Origin: Cyanodermella asteris
Taxonomy: Eukaryota > Ascomycota > Lecanoromycetes > Ostropales > Stictidaceae
Assembly (NCBI GenBank): GCA_900618795.1
Contig: UYJD01000003.1
Location: forward strand, 1,658,143-1,722,142
Direction of reading: 5' to 3'
Length of the DNA: 64,000 nt
The translations under genes were made by a program, and so were the position numbers. The first letter of the stretch is position 1. Every line of letters begins with the position of its first letter. This document shows positions 35,511 through 45,797 of this stretch, piece after piece. The notes under the pieces were generated by a model, which ran no database searches, was not told where the DNA came from, and saw only the letters and a program-made list of their open reading frames with translations.

Positions 35511-36459
35511 TCATATCTTTCCCCTATGCATAACTTGTTGCAAAATGAAGTCGGCGATATGCTTGAAATAGCCAGGCTCAGCAACTGTATCGTTATGGCA
35601 TCCATTCGGCATTTCCCGCCAAATCTTGGTGTTCGCTCGGCAGATGGCATGTAACCTTTTCATGTGCGCAGGAGGTACTATCTCATCCTTGAGACCGCTG
35701 ATGAATAGAACTGGAATGTCGCTGATGAAAGGTAAGGACGCTTCGCTGTCCCAGATCTGATGGCAAAGAGGCGCCAGATATCTAGCTGGTGGGAATGTGG
35801 ATGGAATCATTTTCTTCATGCTCAGGAACGTGTTCTCGAGTACCAAGCCGACAATGTCCCCGGTTCCTTGATTCTTCCTCACTAGTGAGATAGCCACTGC
35901 TCCTCCCAACGACTGGCCGTAGATAACGATGCTGCTGTTCTTGGTCTCCTCATTCTGTCTGATCCAGTCTAGCCCGGTTTGAGCGTCAATATTGAGACCT
36001 TCCTCGTCCGGGGTGCCAGTGCTTAGTCCATATCCTCGATATTCAAGCATCAACACTGCACAATTCGCATGCCGTTCCAGCCTCTCCGCGATTGGCAACC
36101 TGTGCCCAATATTTCCCGCGTTGCCATGGAACATCAGCACTGTTGTATTTATTGCCCGGCTCCGGTTGCTCGGTCGAATGTAGTAGGCAGCTAATGTCTC
36201 TCCATCGGGGGTGGGTATTCGAAGATCCTCAAAGTCCTCAATGTGAAAATGCGGGGGCTTTGGAACTCCAGCTTCGGTGCGACTGCCTGCAGGAATGTTG
36301 CGTGGATAGATGAGCTCACTATAGGAAGGTTAGCAAGAGTGGATTGCAGCACAAGAACATCGCGTACTTCTGCTTGAAGTAAAGAAGACTGCTCGCGACA
36401 AACGCAAACGCGGACGAGGCCATGACAGGCATCCTGACGTAGTTCCAGATCGCGGACAT
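35511..36459 (-). CDS. bem46: Alpha/beta hydrolase, Bem46 / ABHD13 type
   Basis: Two exons (36368-36459 and 35511-36318) around a 49-bp intron (acceptor CTATAG, phase 2) give 299 residues. Exon 1 encodes an N-terminal membrane anchor (AFAFVASSLLYF). The fold then reads NELIYPRNIP, LRIPTPDGETLAAYYIRP, and LMFHGNAGNIGHRLP around the oxyanion hole. The nucleophile elbow is YGQSLGGAV (about residues 161-169), the acid is in SGLKDEIVPP, and the catalytic His is in NGCHNDT. This is the Bem46 family of membrane-anchored serine hydrolases of fungi and animals, linked to cell polarity and hyphal growth in fission yeast and Neurospora. It is transcribed away from the proteasome gene, which begins about 500 bp to the right. 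Confidence 0.93.
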
Positions 36460-36955
36460 GCTGCCCAAAGACAGAACAGAAACCAAGAGCGTGGAGAATG
36501 AATATAGTGAAGGGTGTTTCCGGTCGCGTGCTTTGTTACAGCACTCTGCGTCAGGTATCAGAGCATCTCAGAGCGGGAAATGTCCTGGCAGCACGCAGCC
36601 CAGGCTGTATTCACCAGGAGGGCCAATGGAAGGACAGCGCTGGTGTCAGTGGTGATTTGAGGGCGTTCGAAGGACAAATTGCAAAGAGCAATCGCCGACG
36701 CCTCCGGGACGCCTCGTAACCACGTTCACATCCCAAGTTGTTGCATCTTCCTCAGCCGCGCTGACGCACCGGCCTTACAATTGGCCGACGCTTTCGCAAG
36801 CTCCGCTGCCTTCAGCGTCAATGAGCTCTAGGAGCTGCATCCCAATCCACACCTCCTGCGGCATATTGCTGCTACAACCCCTCAACAACTCTTTTGCTCA
36901 GCTGCTTAACCTCTCCCACTCACATCCCCGGTTCTCCTGCCCACAACGCCTCCAC
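36460..36955. other. Shared promoter region of bem46 and PRE3
   Basis: 496 bp between two divergent start codons. No open frame of note; it must hold both promoters. No perfect proteasome control element (GGTGGCAAA) was seen. Confidence 0.6.
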
Positions 36956-37740
36956 ATGAACTCTCACGGGATGGTTCAATATCCCACTGGCCAGCTCTCT
37001 GAAGGTTAGCGAGCTTCTCATTCTAGCCACGGTTCATGTCCACGGCTCAAACAATAGACTGACTTCTTTCAGATGGCATCCACGTTGATATGAACCACCT
37101 CAAGACTGGCGAGGTCAACCTTGGAACCTCGATTATGGCCATCACGTTCCGCGACGGCGTCATTCTGGGTGCCGATTCCCGAACGACCACAGGCGCGTAC
37201 ATCGCAAACAGAGTAACAGACAAGCTCACGCAGGTCGCTGACACGATCTGGTGTTGCCGTTCTGGCTCGGCTGCCGACACACAAGCCGTTGCAGATATCG
37301 TCCAGTATCATCTTGGAATGTACGACGTGATGAACGAGGGCGGGCCCACGACACAGATCGCGGCGAGTTTGTTCCAAGAGCTCTGCTACGCCAACAAGGA
37401 CAGTCTGTCCGCTGGAATCATCGTGGCTGGTTACGACAAACGAAACGGCGGTCAGGTTTACTCTATCCCTCTTGGAGGTTCGTTGCACAAGCAGGCATAT
37501 TCGATTGCGGGATCAGGCTCGACATACATCTACGGTTTCTGTGATGCGAACTGGAAAGAGGGCATGACGGAACAGGAGGGCATTGGTTTTGTCAAGTCGG
37601 CGTTATCAGAGGCGATCAAATGGGACGGTTCCAGCGGTGGCGTTATCCGCATGGTCGTCTTGACGAAGAGAGGACATGAGAGACACCTCTACCTTCCTGA
37701 CCAAAACTATGAGGGTCCGGGCAGGCAGCCATATGTATGA
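36956..37740 (+). CDS. PRE3: 20S proteasome beta1 subunit (Pre3)
   Basis: Two exons (36956-37004 and 37073-37740) around a 68-bp intron in phase 1 give 238 residues. This is the beta1 catalytic subunit, responsible for caspase-like cleavage in the 20S core. The propeptide ends in EVNLG and is cut before Thr35 of GTSIMAITF, exposing the N-terminal nucleophile. The Asp-x-Arg element (GADSRTTTG) and a Lys at the equivalent of Lys33 (NRVTDKLTQ) complete the active site, with GSGS and DKRNGGQVYSIPLGG further on. The 34-residue leader is the usual length. Exon 1 encodes only 16 codons, so the gene is easily missed if the intron is ignored. Confidence 0.95.
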
Positions 37741-38187
37741 TCCATCGAAATGAGCAGAGTGCCGGGTAGTCATGACCATTGCCCGAAGCGCAACACGTTG
37801 ATGCTGATATTTCCGACCCATCATGCTCTTGATAGTGCCATCCGCCACAACTATTGGTCTGTACTTCATGGACGCAGGAATCAGAGACAGAGGTTTTTGG
37901 CACGTGTTTTGAATCGCGGTGTTCGGTGTACGCAGAGTCCTAAGTGCAGGCTTTTGAAGCACGGGAATCGTCGGGCAGCACACCTTTGACAAACTTCGTC
38001 ACTGAGAACTGATGTAACCTCGGAAGCCCTGAAGGGGCAACTTGTTACGCCTGTCAAGAAAGGTCTATTCTTCCTACGAGGCGTTGCGCACAATTATATT
38101 AGACTTCACATTCGCGGTAGATCCGAAGCATCATATTCATGAACTACTATGTTCGAATCTTACCAAGCCATGCAAAGTGAGCTGCTC
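37741..38187. other. Intergenic, convergent gene ends
   Basis: 450 bp between two gene 3' ends that face each other. No gene is seen; it holds both terminator regions. Confidence 0.55.
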
Positions 38188-38807
38188 TCAATCACTTTCC
38201 TGCACTAGCTCATCCAACCTCGCAAACCCTGCTTGCAACTCTCTTATCCGCTGCCCAATTCGATCCTGTATCTCCTTCCCAATCTCGGCCGGTGAATTCG
38301 TGATCGCATCCTCATACATCTCCAAGGTGTTCTTCAACTCCTCATATGCGGCAGCTCGATCATCCTCAGCGTAAACCGTCTTCTTCTCCGTCTCCTCCCA
38401 AGCAAGCTCAAACTCATCCTTGGCGGTATTGAAGCTGCACCGAGGTCAGCATCGATTGTGTCTTTCTTCGATCGGAACGCTCGTGCCTAGCGTTGGTTGT
38501 CCCGTACATACGCCTCTGTGATCTCCTCGATCTTCTCGTCGGCTACGCTCTTGCCGGTGGCGGCATAGCTGCGGACTTGTCCGATGGGGTAGCCGGCGAC
38601 GGGCTGAGCGGCCCTCGATGAGCTAGTCGCCAGCGACTTGGTGTTGATCGTCTGCTTTGGGATCTTAGACCAGGTCCCGTGGTTCTCTTTCCATTCCTTC
38701 ACGCTGCGGCACATGGAGCAGCTTCGGTTTTGGATGCGGACGGCGTTGCTGCCGGTGGCGACTCTGGCCGTGTTGGCGACTTGCCTGCTTGCGATTCTGA
38801 CGACCAT
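38188..38807 (-). CDS. Hypothetical mitochondrial protein
   Basis: The first exon starts at the ATG at 38807 with a mitochondrial-type leader (MVVRIASRQVANTARVATG, rich in Arg, Ala and Ser, no acidic residues). It continues through RSYAATGKSVADEKIEEITEAY to a donor after 38499. The second exon is a charged helical domain (DEFELAWEETEKKTVYAEDD, RAAAYEELKNTLEMYEDAI) ending at the TGA at 38188. The splice is not clean. The best acceptor (GTGCAG after a CTGAC branch, near 38439) needs phase 2, but the GT donor after GCG-TAT is phase 0. A downstream AAG acceptor fits the phase but is weak. An undetected indel or an unusual splice site is possible. Family unknown; the helical tail suggests a small matrix or inner-membrane-associated protein. 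Confidence 0.6.
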
Positions 38808-38919
38808 GACGAACTGCGTTGATTACACTGGCTATGTCTTCATGTAGTATGTTCGATCTCTGTAGTGAGTTATCGATGGCCGGATGGGCTGTGCTGACTA
38901 AGCTGGTCCGCATCGTCAT

Positions 38920-40056
38920 ATGTGCTATTCCCGTGGGAGTCGAGGACCCTGCAGCTGGGGGGGATCGTGTGCCGCCGACGAAACGTTGAAACGCCCTCGT
39001 CGCGCAATCGCCAACCTTGATATGGTCCTTCTGAGCGTCGGTGTCCTTCTTGCCACCGTTGCATTTATTCTCTACACATATTATTCGGAGAGATGGCATA
39101 CGTCGAGAGGACAACAGGATCCGGCGGGCGCACAGTCGAAGGCAAAAGTCACAGGTGACAAGTCGCCTGGCGGGCTCACGAATTCCCCAGAACGAAAGAA
39201 CGAGGAGGCTAAGTTGGAAAACGGAACATCGAGACTTGTCATCCAGCCACCAACTTCCAAGATGGAAAGCGAAGACGAGGGCGCATCGACGCCAAAGGCA
39301 ATGCCGACGCTGAATGCCCCGATCTCATCCGTGCCAGAGCTGTTGCTCTCAGACAGCGCTACCGACAGGAATGAATCAGTCCGGCACGCACGATCAACAG
39401 CGCCGAAGAAGCCAGCCGCACCTTCGCAGTCACACTCAGCGCTGATGCCTCCTCCTGCCGTACGCCCGTCTGCCCTGCAACCACTTCCGAAAGCAAATAG
39501 CTCCTCCCTCATGCCCCCGCCCTCCGCCGCTTCCGCGCTCCGAGTACCTCCCGGACGTGTACCACCCAACGGGATTGCCAGGGACGCACGTAACCCGACA
39601 GCGGCTTCCACATCGACGCTCCCTCCTGCGTCTCGGTCGCGCAAGAAGGTCATACTGCCACCAGGTCACTCCCCCCTCGACTGGGCGAAGTTGACGCGCA
39701 ATCCTCCGCGTGCCGACTTCCTTCGCGGCGAGGGTGTACCGCCAAGGATGTTGAAGGTCTCGCCTGCACAGCTGAAGCATTACAATGGTCGGAAAGGAAG
39801 AGATGCGTGGGGGACGTATCAAGGGAAGGTATACAATATGACGCCATACAAGAACTTTCACCCTGGTGGAGTCGGTGAGTTGATGCGGGGAGCTGGAAAG
39901 GCTGGCGAAGCCGAGAGGTTGTTCAATGAAATACATCCCTGGGTGAACTGGGACGGCATGCTTAGCGAGTGCCTCGTTGGCGTTCTGGTTGGGGATGGTG
40001 AAGGGGAAGGGGAGAAGGGTGGTTCGCAACAGATAGACCTGGACGAAATGGACTGA
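38920..40056 (+). CDS. Membrane-anchored cytochrome b5-like protein (Irc21-like)
   Basis: Single-exon frame of 378 residues from the ATG at 38920, or 344 from the in-frame ATG at 39022, which starts directly before a membrane segment (MVLLSVGVLLATVAFILYTY) and is the more likely start. A long Pro/Ser-rich disordered linker follows. The last 110 residues are a cytochrome b5 domain: a KVSPAQLKHYNGRKG lead-in, AWGTYQGKVYNMTPYKNFHPGG with the first heme His, and LFNEIHPWVNWDGMLSECLVG with the second His. The order and spacing match yeast Irc21 and the b5 domain of Ncb5or rather than classic cytochrome b5. The protein probably sits in the ER with the b5 domain in the cytosol. It shares a compact divergent promoter with the mitochondrial-type gene on its left. 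Confidence 0.85.
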   Translation: MCYSRGSRGPCSWGGSCAADETLKRPRRAIANLDMVLLSVGVLLATVAFILYTYYSERWHTSRGQQDPAGAQSKAKVTGDKSPGGLTNSPERKNEEAKLENGTSRLVIQPPTSKMESEDEGASTPKAMPTLNAPISSVPELLLSDSATDRNESVRHARSTAPKKPAAPSQSHSALMPPPAVRPSALQPLPKANSSSLMPPPSAASALRVPPGRVPPNGIARDARNPTAASTSTLPPASRSRKKVILPPGHSPLDWAKLTRNPPRADFLRGEGVPPRMLKVSPAQLKHYNGRKGRDAWGTYQGKVYNMTPYKNFHPGGVGELMRGAGKAGEAERLFNEIHPWVNWDGMLSECLVGVLVGDGEGEGEKGGSQQIDLDEMD

Positions 40057-41137
40057 TGATCTCCACATGGAGAGGACACCGCATTTTAGCTCAGATGGAC
40101 TGATGATTGATGAGATACATGTAACTGAATAGAAGACTTGTTTTGCATCAACTTCACATGCATCCACAGAGTTCTTGGAAGACCTTGGTTGAAGTGCCCG
40201 GCAGGTGCCGAATGCCATTAATCGAGAGTTCATAGGCTCGTTATCGCGAGCATAAGTCGGAAGCCAGGGCTCGGGGCCCAAATAACTCGTAAGACCAGGT
40301 TTAACAACCATTTCTCACTTTATTTGATGGTATAGAAGGGGCTCAAAGATATAAGAAAAGGGGGAAAAGAAAGGCGAACAAATGAAGAATTTATCGCTCG
40401 TGCCCTTGAAATGGTAGATCCTTGTCCCAACGGCTTGGTCTTTGTAAACGCTTTCCATTGACCAAAGCGTCAGAATGTATCGGGACAAGGACATATGACC
40501 GAGTAATCATTGATTTGCAAGGTAGGAATTTGATTGAGGTCCAAGGCGGGTGGCGAAAAGTCGTGGCGCACTTGCGTGCAAGAACACTTTTTGATGTCCT
40601 TAGCCAGCGACTTGTTCAACGCCTCACAAATACACCTTAGGAACTACGCCAGTATCAAGTTTCGTGGGTCTCCGTGGTACTATCCACAGAGGTAGCTGCG
40701 TGAACATTGTAGTAAGTACAGTAGAATCTGCAGTACCTTCGTGACAATTCACATGTGTGCGCCCATTGCTCGGTTAGATTTTTCTTTAGGATAAATTGAA
40801 AGCGCCAGACTTCTTACCGCTAGGGCGATTAGTATGTGGGGAAAGCCCTGGCGGCTCTTGGTCCAGCCATTCTGGCACTACCTTAGCGGTCTTGGGCGTG
40901 ACGCACGCAATGTGCAATAATACGCTTCCCACCATTTGCCGCGGACTCCATTAGCGGGGCTTCCGAGCTCGCACCCACCCGTGGGCTTGTTCACCCTTCT
41001 CAAAATTTGACAGGAGCGAGTGTCTCTGACTCAATTTCCCTTTGACACATACAGGACCACGAATTTTCTATATCATTAGCAGTGGTCAAGATCCTCCTCT
41101 CACTGTCACATCTTTCACCACTCACCACTCGCCCACC
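40057..41137. other. Intergenic, promoter of homocitrate synthase
   Basis: 1.1 kb with no gene seen. The last 150 bases are leader-like and contain a perfect TGACTCA. Confidence 0.5.
41027..41033. promoter_or_regulatory. Perfect TGACTCA (Gcn4/CpcA site)
   Basis: The seven-base TGACTCA lies about 105 bases upstream of the homocitrate synthase start codon. This is the consensus for the bZIP activator of amino-acid biosynthesis (Gcn4 in yeast, CpcA/Cpc1 in filamentous fungi), which controls lysine genes among others. Binding here is inference. Confidence 0.6.
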
Positions 41138-42670
41138 ATGTGCCCCACTTGCGATGCTGCGCAAGACAATGCTCCCAATGGTCAGCAGAATTTGAGCGAC
41201 TTCACACCCATAGAGACGACAAGAGTGGCCCAGCGTCAGTCGCCGTACGCCCCCGTCGGTGACTTCCTGTCAAATGGTACGGATCTGTCTTGCTGAGCAA
41301 TTGACTTTCCTGCTAACATCTAGTCTCCAGTCTCCAGATTCAAGATTATCGAGTCAACGCTACGAGAAGGCGAGCAGTTCGCCAATGCCTACTTCGACCG
41401 TGAGACCAAGATCGAGATCGCAAAGGCTCTCGATGACTTCGGTGTCGACTACATCGAGCTCACCAGCCCTGCTGCGTCGGAGCAGTCTCGCCAGGATTGC
41501 ATTGCCATCTCCAAGCTTGGTCTCAAGGCCAAGATCCTCACACATATCCGATGCCACATGGACGATGCAAGATTAGCGGTCGACACGGGCGTTGACGGAG
41601 TCGACTTGGTCATTGGCACCTCATCCTACCTTCGCGAGCACAGTCACGGCAAGAGTATAGAATACATCAAGACCGCTGCTCTGGAAGTCATCGCCTTCGT
41701 TCAGAGTCACGGTCTGGAGGTCCGTTTCAGCAGCGAGGACTCTTTCCGTTCAGACTTGGTCGACCTTCTCTCCATCTACTCTGCTGTCGATAAGGTCGGT
41801 GTCCACCGTGTTGGAATTGCAGACACGGTTGGATGTGCCACGCCCAGACAGGTCTATGACTTGGTTAGAACCCTCCGCGGTGTCGTCAGCTGCGATATCG
41901 AAACCCACTTCCACAATGATACCGGATGCGCGATTGCCAATGCGTACGAAGCCCTCGCCGCCGGTGCAACTCATGTCGACACATCGGTTCTTGGCATAGG
42001 TGAGCGAAATGGTATTACCCCGCTTGGAGGGTTGATGGCCCGCATGATCGTTGCCGATCGTGAGTACGTGACTGGAAAGTACAAGCTCCACAAGCTCAAG
42101 GCCATCGAAGACCTGGTCGCCAGCAAGGTCGAGGTACACATTCCTTTCAACAACTACATCACCGGATTCTGCGCATTCACTCACAAGGCCGGCATCCACG
42201 CCAAGGCTATCCTCGCAAACCCCTCCACCTACGAGATCGTCAACCCTGCCGATTTCGGCATGAAGAGATATGTCCATTTCGCCTCGAGATTGACCGGTTG
42301 GAACGCCATCAAGAGCCGAGCGGAGCAGTTGGGTCTGCAGATGACCGACGCTCAGTACAAGGAATGCACAGCGCAGATCAAGGCCCTCGCCGACATTCGC
42401 AAGCTCAGCATCGAAGACACCGACCTTGTCATCAACAACTACTACGACAACTTTATGACCAAGAAGACCGACAAGCCCCTGCTCGACGGAATGACGGAAG
42501 AGGAACAAAAGGCGTTCCAGGAGAAGGCTGCCTTGTTGGAGAAGGAGGAGGAGGCGCAGCAGCTGATCAAGGATGATCCCAAGCCCAATGGCGATCACGC
42601 GGTCAATGGCAAGGAGGCCGCCAAGCAGCTGGTCGCAGAACAGCTCAACGGCAGCAATGGTACTCACTGA
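41138..42670 (+). CDS. LYS20: Homocitrate synthase
   Basis: Two exons (41138-41276 and 41331-42670) around a 54-bp intron give 492 residues. It condenses acetyl-CoA and 2-oxoglutarate, the first step of the alpha-aminoadipate route to lysine. The splice is fixed by [20 protein letters not shown]: two neighbouring AG sites exist (after tctag and after tctccag) and only the second keeps this frame. Conserved elements are STLREGEQ (about residues 55-62), [53 protein letters not shown] with two metal-binding His, and HKAGIHAKA near the end of the barrel. The tail ends in a Glu/Ala/Asn-rich segment. No clear mitochondrial leader is visible; in fungi the enzyme can be cytosolic, nuclear or mitochondrial. 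Confidence 0.96.
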
Positions 42671-42826
42671 GCATAGATACGAGATAGACGAAGGATGACG
42701 CAGTTGACTAGCTGGAATGGAGTAGGGCGTACGGACTAGGTGAGGCTTTCCTTGATCCGAGCTTGCGAAACTGTATATACTAAGCATACGTGCTCCTCGC
42801 TGCTCGAGCAAAAGTTGCAATATATT

Positions 42827-43126
42827 GAATACATCACCAAGTAACGGCAGAAGTCGCCGTCAAAATGTTTCGCTACGTACTTCCCTAAGTATTTTATGGA
42901 GTACCTTGCCAAGTGGTTCAAAGAGTGTCTCGTCAAAACCCTAGAAGGGTACCTAGCGAAGTCCTTCAGCATACACCCAGGAGAGTACCTAGGAGAATAC
43001 CTGAGAGAGTAAATAAGAGAGTACTTGGCAGGGTACTTCATAGGGTACTTGGTAGGGTACATAGTTCAGTAAGTAGGCAAGTACTTTGGTGACTACGTTG
43101 AACAGTACTTCGGTAAGTACGTGAAT
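42827..43126. repeat. Degenerate 12-bp-period array, about 25 units
   Basis: From 42827 the sequence can be cut into 12-base units in exact register for about 300 bases, for example gagtacctagga, gaatacctgaga, gagtacttggca, gggtacttggta, aagtactttggt, cagtacttcggt. The consensus is rAGTACyTnGnn, with the TAC core the best kept part. No unit is a perfect copy of its neighbour, so the array is old or under selection. Because 12 is a multiple of 3, it is read as four-residue repeats in every frame: plus strand xYLx (broken by three stops), minus strand a 108-codon frame at 42736-43062 of KYP/RYS type. It lies between the 3' ends of homocitrate synthase and the GNAT gene. Confidence 0.85.
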
Positions 43127-43231
43127 GAACGTCCGCAAAGGCAATTGTCGGTGTTCTTATTGAGTACATATGGCAATGCCTGGATCAGTCCCCAAGCAAG
43201 TACCAACATCGACGAGCACACCGTATCGTAA

Positions 43232-44446
43232 TCAAGCCCCCAGCTCGACCGCTTCCTCAGCATCCCTGTTGCTACTCAACTGCTCACCACTTACGACCGA
43301 CTTCCTCCGTTCCGGCTGCTTCACCATCGCAACCCACCTTCCGCTCTCATGCTCCACCTCCCCGTACATTTTCATGCCCAGCTTTTCGTACCAGCCTTCT
43401 TGACCCGGTACGGCCGTGGCACACACCACTTCACCCCGAGCTTCGCAAGTGTCGAGTACGAGGCCCAGCAGACGGCCACCAATGCCTTGGCGTCGATGCG
43501 TCGGAGTCACGGCGACCGCGCCGATCTGCCAGTGATCTTTGACGTCCTCGCCATCGCGGTCGTAAGTCATCGCTGGGGACGACAGCGCAGTCTCGAGAGA
43601 TTTGCGACGTGAATGTGAGGTGGAGCGCGATAGCGAGAAGAAGGCTCTATGTAGCATGGGGCTGAGTTGGGCTGGAGGGCAGACGTTAGTGACTCGGACT
43701 CGAGAGGTGCGAAATGAGATGTGAGACGGATGCTCACCTTTGGTAAACGGCTTTGCCGGCTTGGTAGCGCCGCCTTCCGACTTCCGTGTCTTGCCACCCC
43801 AGCACACTTCGACCACACCGATGATTTCGCGTCGGACGGGCTTCAACTTCTTCTCGTCTTCGACGATGCTGGTCGTACTGTTTCGTCTCGAGCTGGGCCC
43901 GGAACCGGGAACACGGCCGGCGACTTCAGCGACCAACATGATGACCTTTGGATCATGAAATGCCGCCTCAACGGCAGACCTATTCAGCCTGGACATGTCC
44001 TTTGGGTACTCTTCCTGCTTGGGGAAGACATATCTATTGACAGAGGACGTAGCAGAGATTCGATTTCGCAGGTCTGTGATTGCGTCAAGATCTCCTTCCC
44101 GTGCCGATCGATAGTAAATGATTATATCAGAGTTGGGGATTTGGTGGGCAAGCAGGAAGTTGGACTGCTCGCTACTGGGCTCATGACCTTGTGTGGCGAG
44201 TGAGAGAAGGGCGTCAAGGGCAGCAGGAGGCTGCGGGACAGATTTGCGAAGTGTAGATTTCGGCGGCGTGATGAATATAGCTGGTGGTGGACTCGGTGAG
44301 AGCGACTTGGGTGCGACTTCTGTCCTTGCCGTTGGAGAAGACTGATCGTTTGAGAAGCTGTTTCGCGGTGACACGCCATCAGAGTTCGAGGTGTTCTGTG
44401 GCTCAGTGTGGTTGGTAGAGAATGGTCTGTATGTGAGAACTTCCAT
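43232..44446 (-). CDS. GNAT-family N-acetyltransferase
   Basis: The frame is open from the ATG at 44446 to 43232 (404 residues), but a 66-bp segment at 43672-43737 has all marks of an intron: GTGAGC donor, CACTAAC branch, CCTCCAG acceptor. Removing it keeps the frame and gives 382 residues. The N-terminal 110 residues are Ser/Pro-rich and disordered. The acetyltransferase fold follows, from IIIYYRSAREGDLDAITDLRN, with HWQIGAVAVTPTHRRQGIGGRLLGLVLD containing the acetyl-CoA binding RxxGxG motif, and the final strands WYEKLGMKMYGEVE. Substrate unknown. The annotated start is the first ATG; the frame upstream has only non-ATG codons. Confidence 0.85.
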   Translation of the reverse strand: MEVLTYRPFSTNHTEPQNTSNSDGVSPRNSFSNDQSSPTARTEVAPKSLSPSPPPAIFITPPKSTLRKSVPQPPAALDALLSLATQGHEPSSEQSNFLLAHQIPNSDIIIYYRSAREGDLDAITDLRNRISATSSVNRYVFPKQEEYPKDMSRLNRSAVEAAFHDPKVIMLVAEVAGRVPGSGPSSRRNSTTSIVEDEKKLKPVRREIIGVVEVCWGGKTRKSEGGATKPAKPFTKGEHPSHISFRTSRVRVTNVCPPAQLSPMLHRAFFSLSRSTSHSRRKSLETALSSPAMTYDRDGEDVKDHWQIGAVAVTPTHRRQGIGGRLLGLVLDTCEARGEVVCATAVPGQEGWYEKLGMKMYGEVEHESGRWVAMVKQPERRKSVVSGEQLSSNRDAEEAVELGA

Positions 44447-45797
44447 AGTACAGAGCACGCGTTGAACAAGATTGGTTATACAGTATCTGATAAGTGACAG
44501 GATGATAAGAGTAAGTTTGCAGGTATCCCCTTAAAAAATCTTATGATGGTTGGCTTGATAAATCTTGCAGAGCGCTGAGATGGCGAGGAATATATATCCT
44601 TTTCGACATGCAGTGGAGGCACACGGGCGAGACTGTAGGTCGCGGCTATGGATGACGATAGTTCAAGCTCAGCCACGATGATTTAATCGACTCATCGTCT
44701 CATTGCGCATTTCAGAAGTGGTTTCCGGGACTTTTGCGTGCGAGTATATCCCGCTAGAGACAAATTCTCCCTGGGTGGAGTAGGAAAGGGACGTACACAG
44801 TGTCTTGGCTCTCGGGGGCTGAAGCATTCGCCAAGAGAAGGAGAAGTGCGAGATTTCTCTTGGATCGATTGGCCTTCGGCCCAGCTGCTAGATCCGTGCT
44901 GGTATCGTGCTAATAAAGTGGGGTTTCCATTGACTGCATGACTTCTTGATTGCTGGTATCATGCCAATTGCAAAGCACAATGGTCTCGGCATGATGTATT
45001 TCGCTCGACTGCCAGGCGTACAGGTCGACCCGTGGCCAAGGGTTCTTTCACTCAGCCTTTTGCGTCAGCTCTGGAGCTGTGGGCTTCCAGAGATGAGGCC
45101 AGGGCATTGTTGCCGGAAGTAGATGAGGCTTTCGATGGCCAAAGTACGATGCAAGGTAAGCACCTTCTCACGTGGAGAATGGGACATAGTAGTCTTTGCG
45201 CCGATTCCGAGCCAAGCGTGCTTCCCCACGGCACAGCCCCCTGGTTCGAGCCATCTATGCTGATAGCAATAACGACACTCTACCAGGTATTTGGTAAGTA
45301 GACGTCAACGAGTGCTTCTGTGCTACAAGCGAAAAGAAGCCGTCTGTACGAGTGAAGATCGCCATGACANNNNNNNNNNNNNNNNNNNNNNNNNNNNNNN
45401 NNNNNNNNNNNNNNNNNNNNNNNNNNNNNNNNNNNNNNNNNNNNNNNNNNNNNNNNNNNNNNNNNNNNNNNNNNNNNNNNNNNNNNNNNNNNNNNNNNNN
45501 NNNNNNNNNNNNNNNNNNNNNNNNNNNNNNNNNNNNNNNNNNNNNNNNNNNNNNNNNNNNNNNNNNNNNNNNNNNNNNNNNNNNNNNNNNNNNNNNNNNN
45601 NNNNNNNNNNNNNNNNNNNNNNNNNNNNNNNNNNNNNNNNNNNNNNNNNNNNNNNGTGACAATAATGCGCCTGACAGCTTCAGCCACCACCCTCGCCTCG
45701 TACTTCGTACTTCTTCAACTGCCAAGCATAGCCAGCGCAAGAGGTCGAACCCTACTCGATTAGTCGGGCCTGGCATTCATTTACATGTCTTGCGTAC
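44447..45797. other. Intergenic with assembly gap
   Basis: About 1 kb of readable sequence around a 286-base N run, between divergent genes. No gene is seen on either side of the gap, but one could be hidden in it. Confidence 0.4.
45370..45655. other. Assembly gap (N run)
   Basis: 286 consecutive N. The true length may differ from the number of N. Confidence 0.99.

Noticed and set aside
41750-42820. 356-codon antisense frame over homocitrate synthase
   Set aside because: Leu/Val-rich mirror of the real gene; no independent motif.
42736-43062. 108-codon minus frame over the 12-bp repeat, as a gene
   Set aside because: Opened by the repeat itself; reported as a repeat, not as a CDS.
45246-45256. 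ggttcgagcc as a T-loop of a tRNA
   Set aside because: Flanking stems do not pair and no D-arm or anticodon arm is seen upstream.
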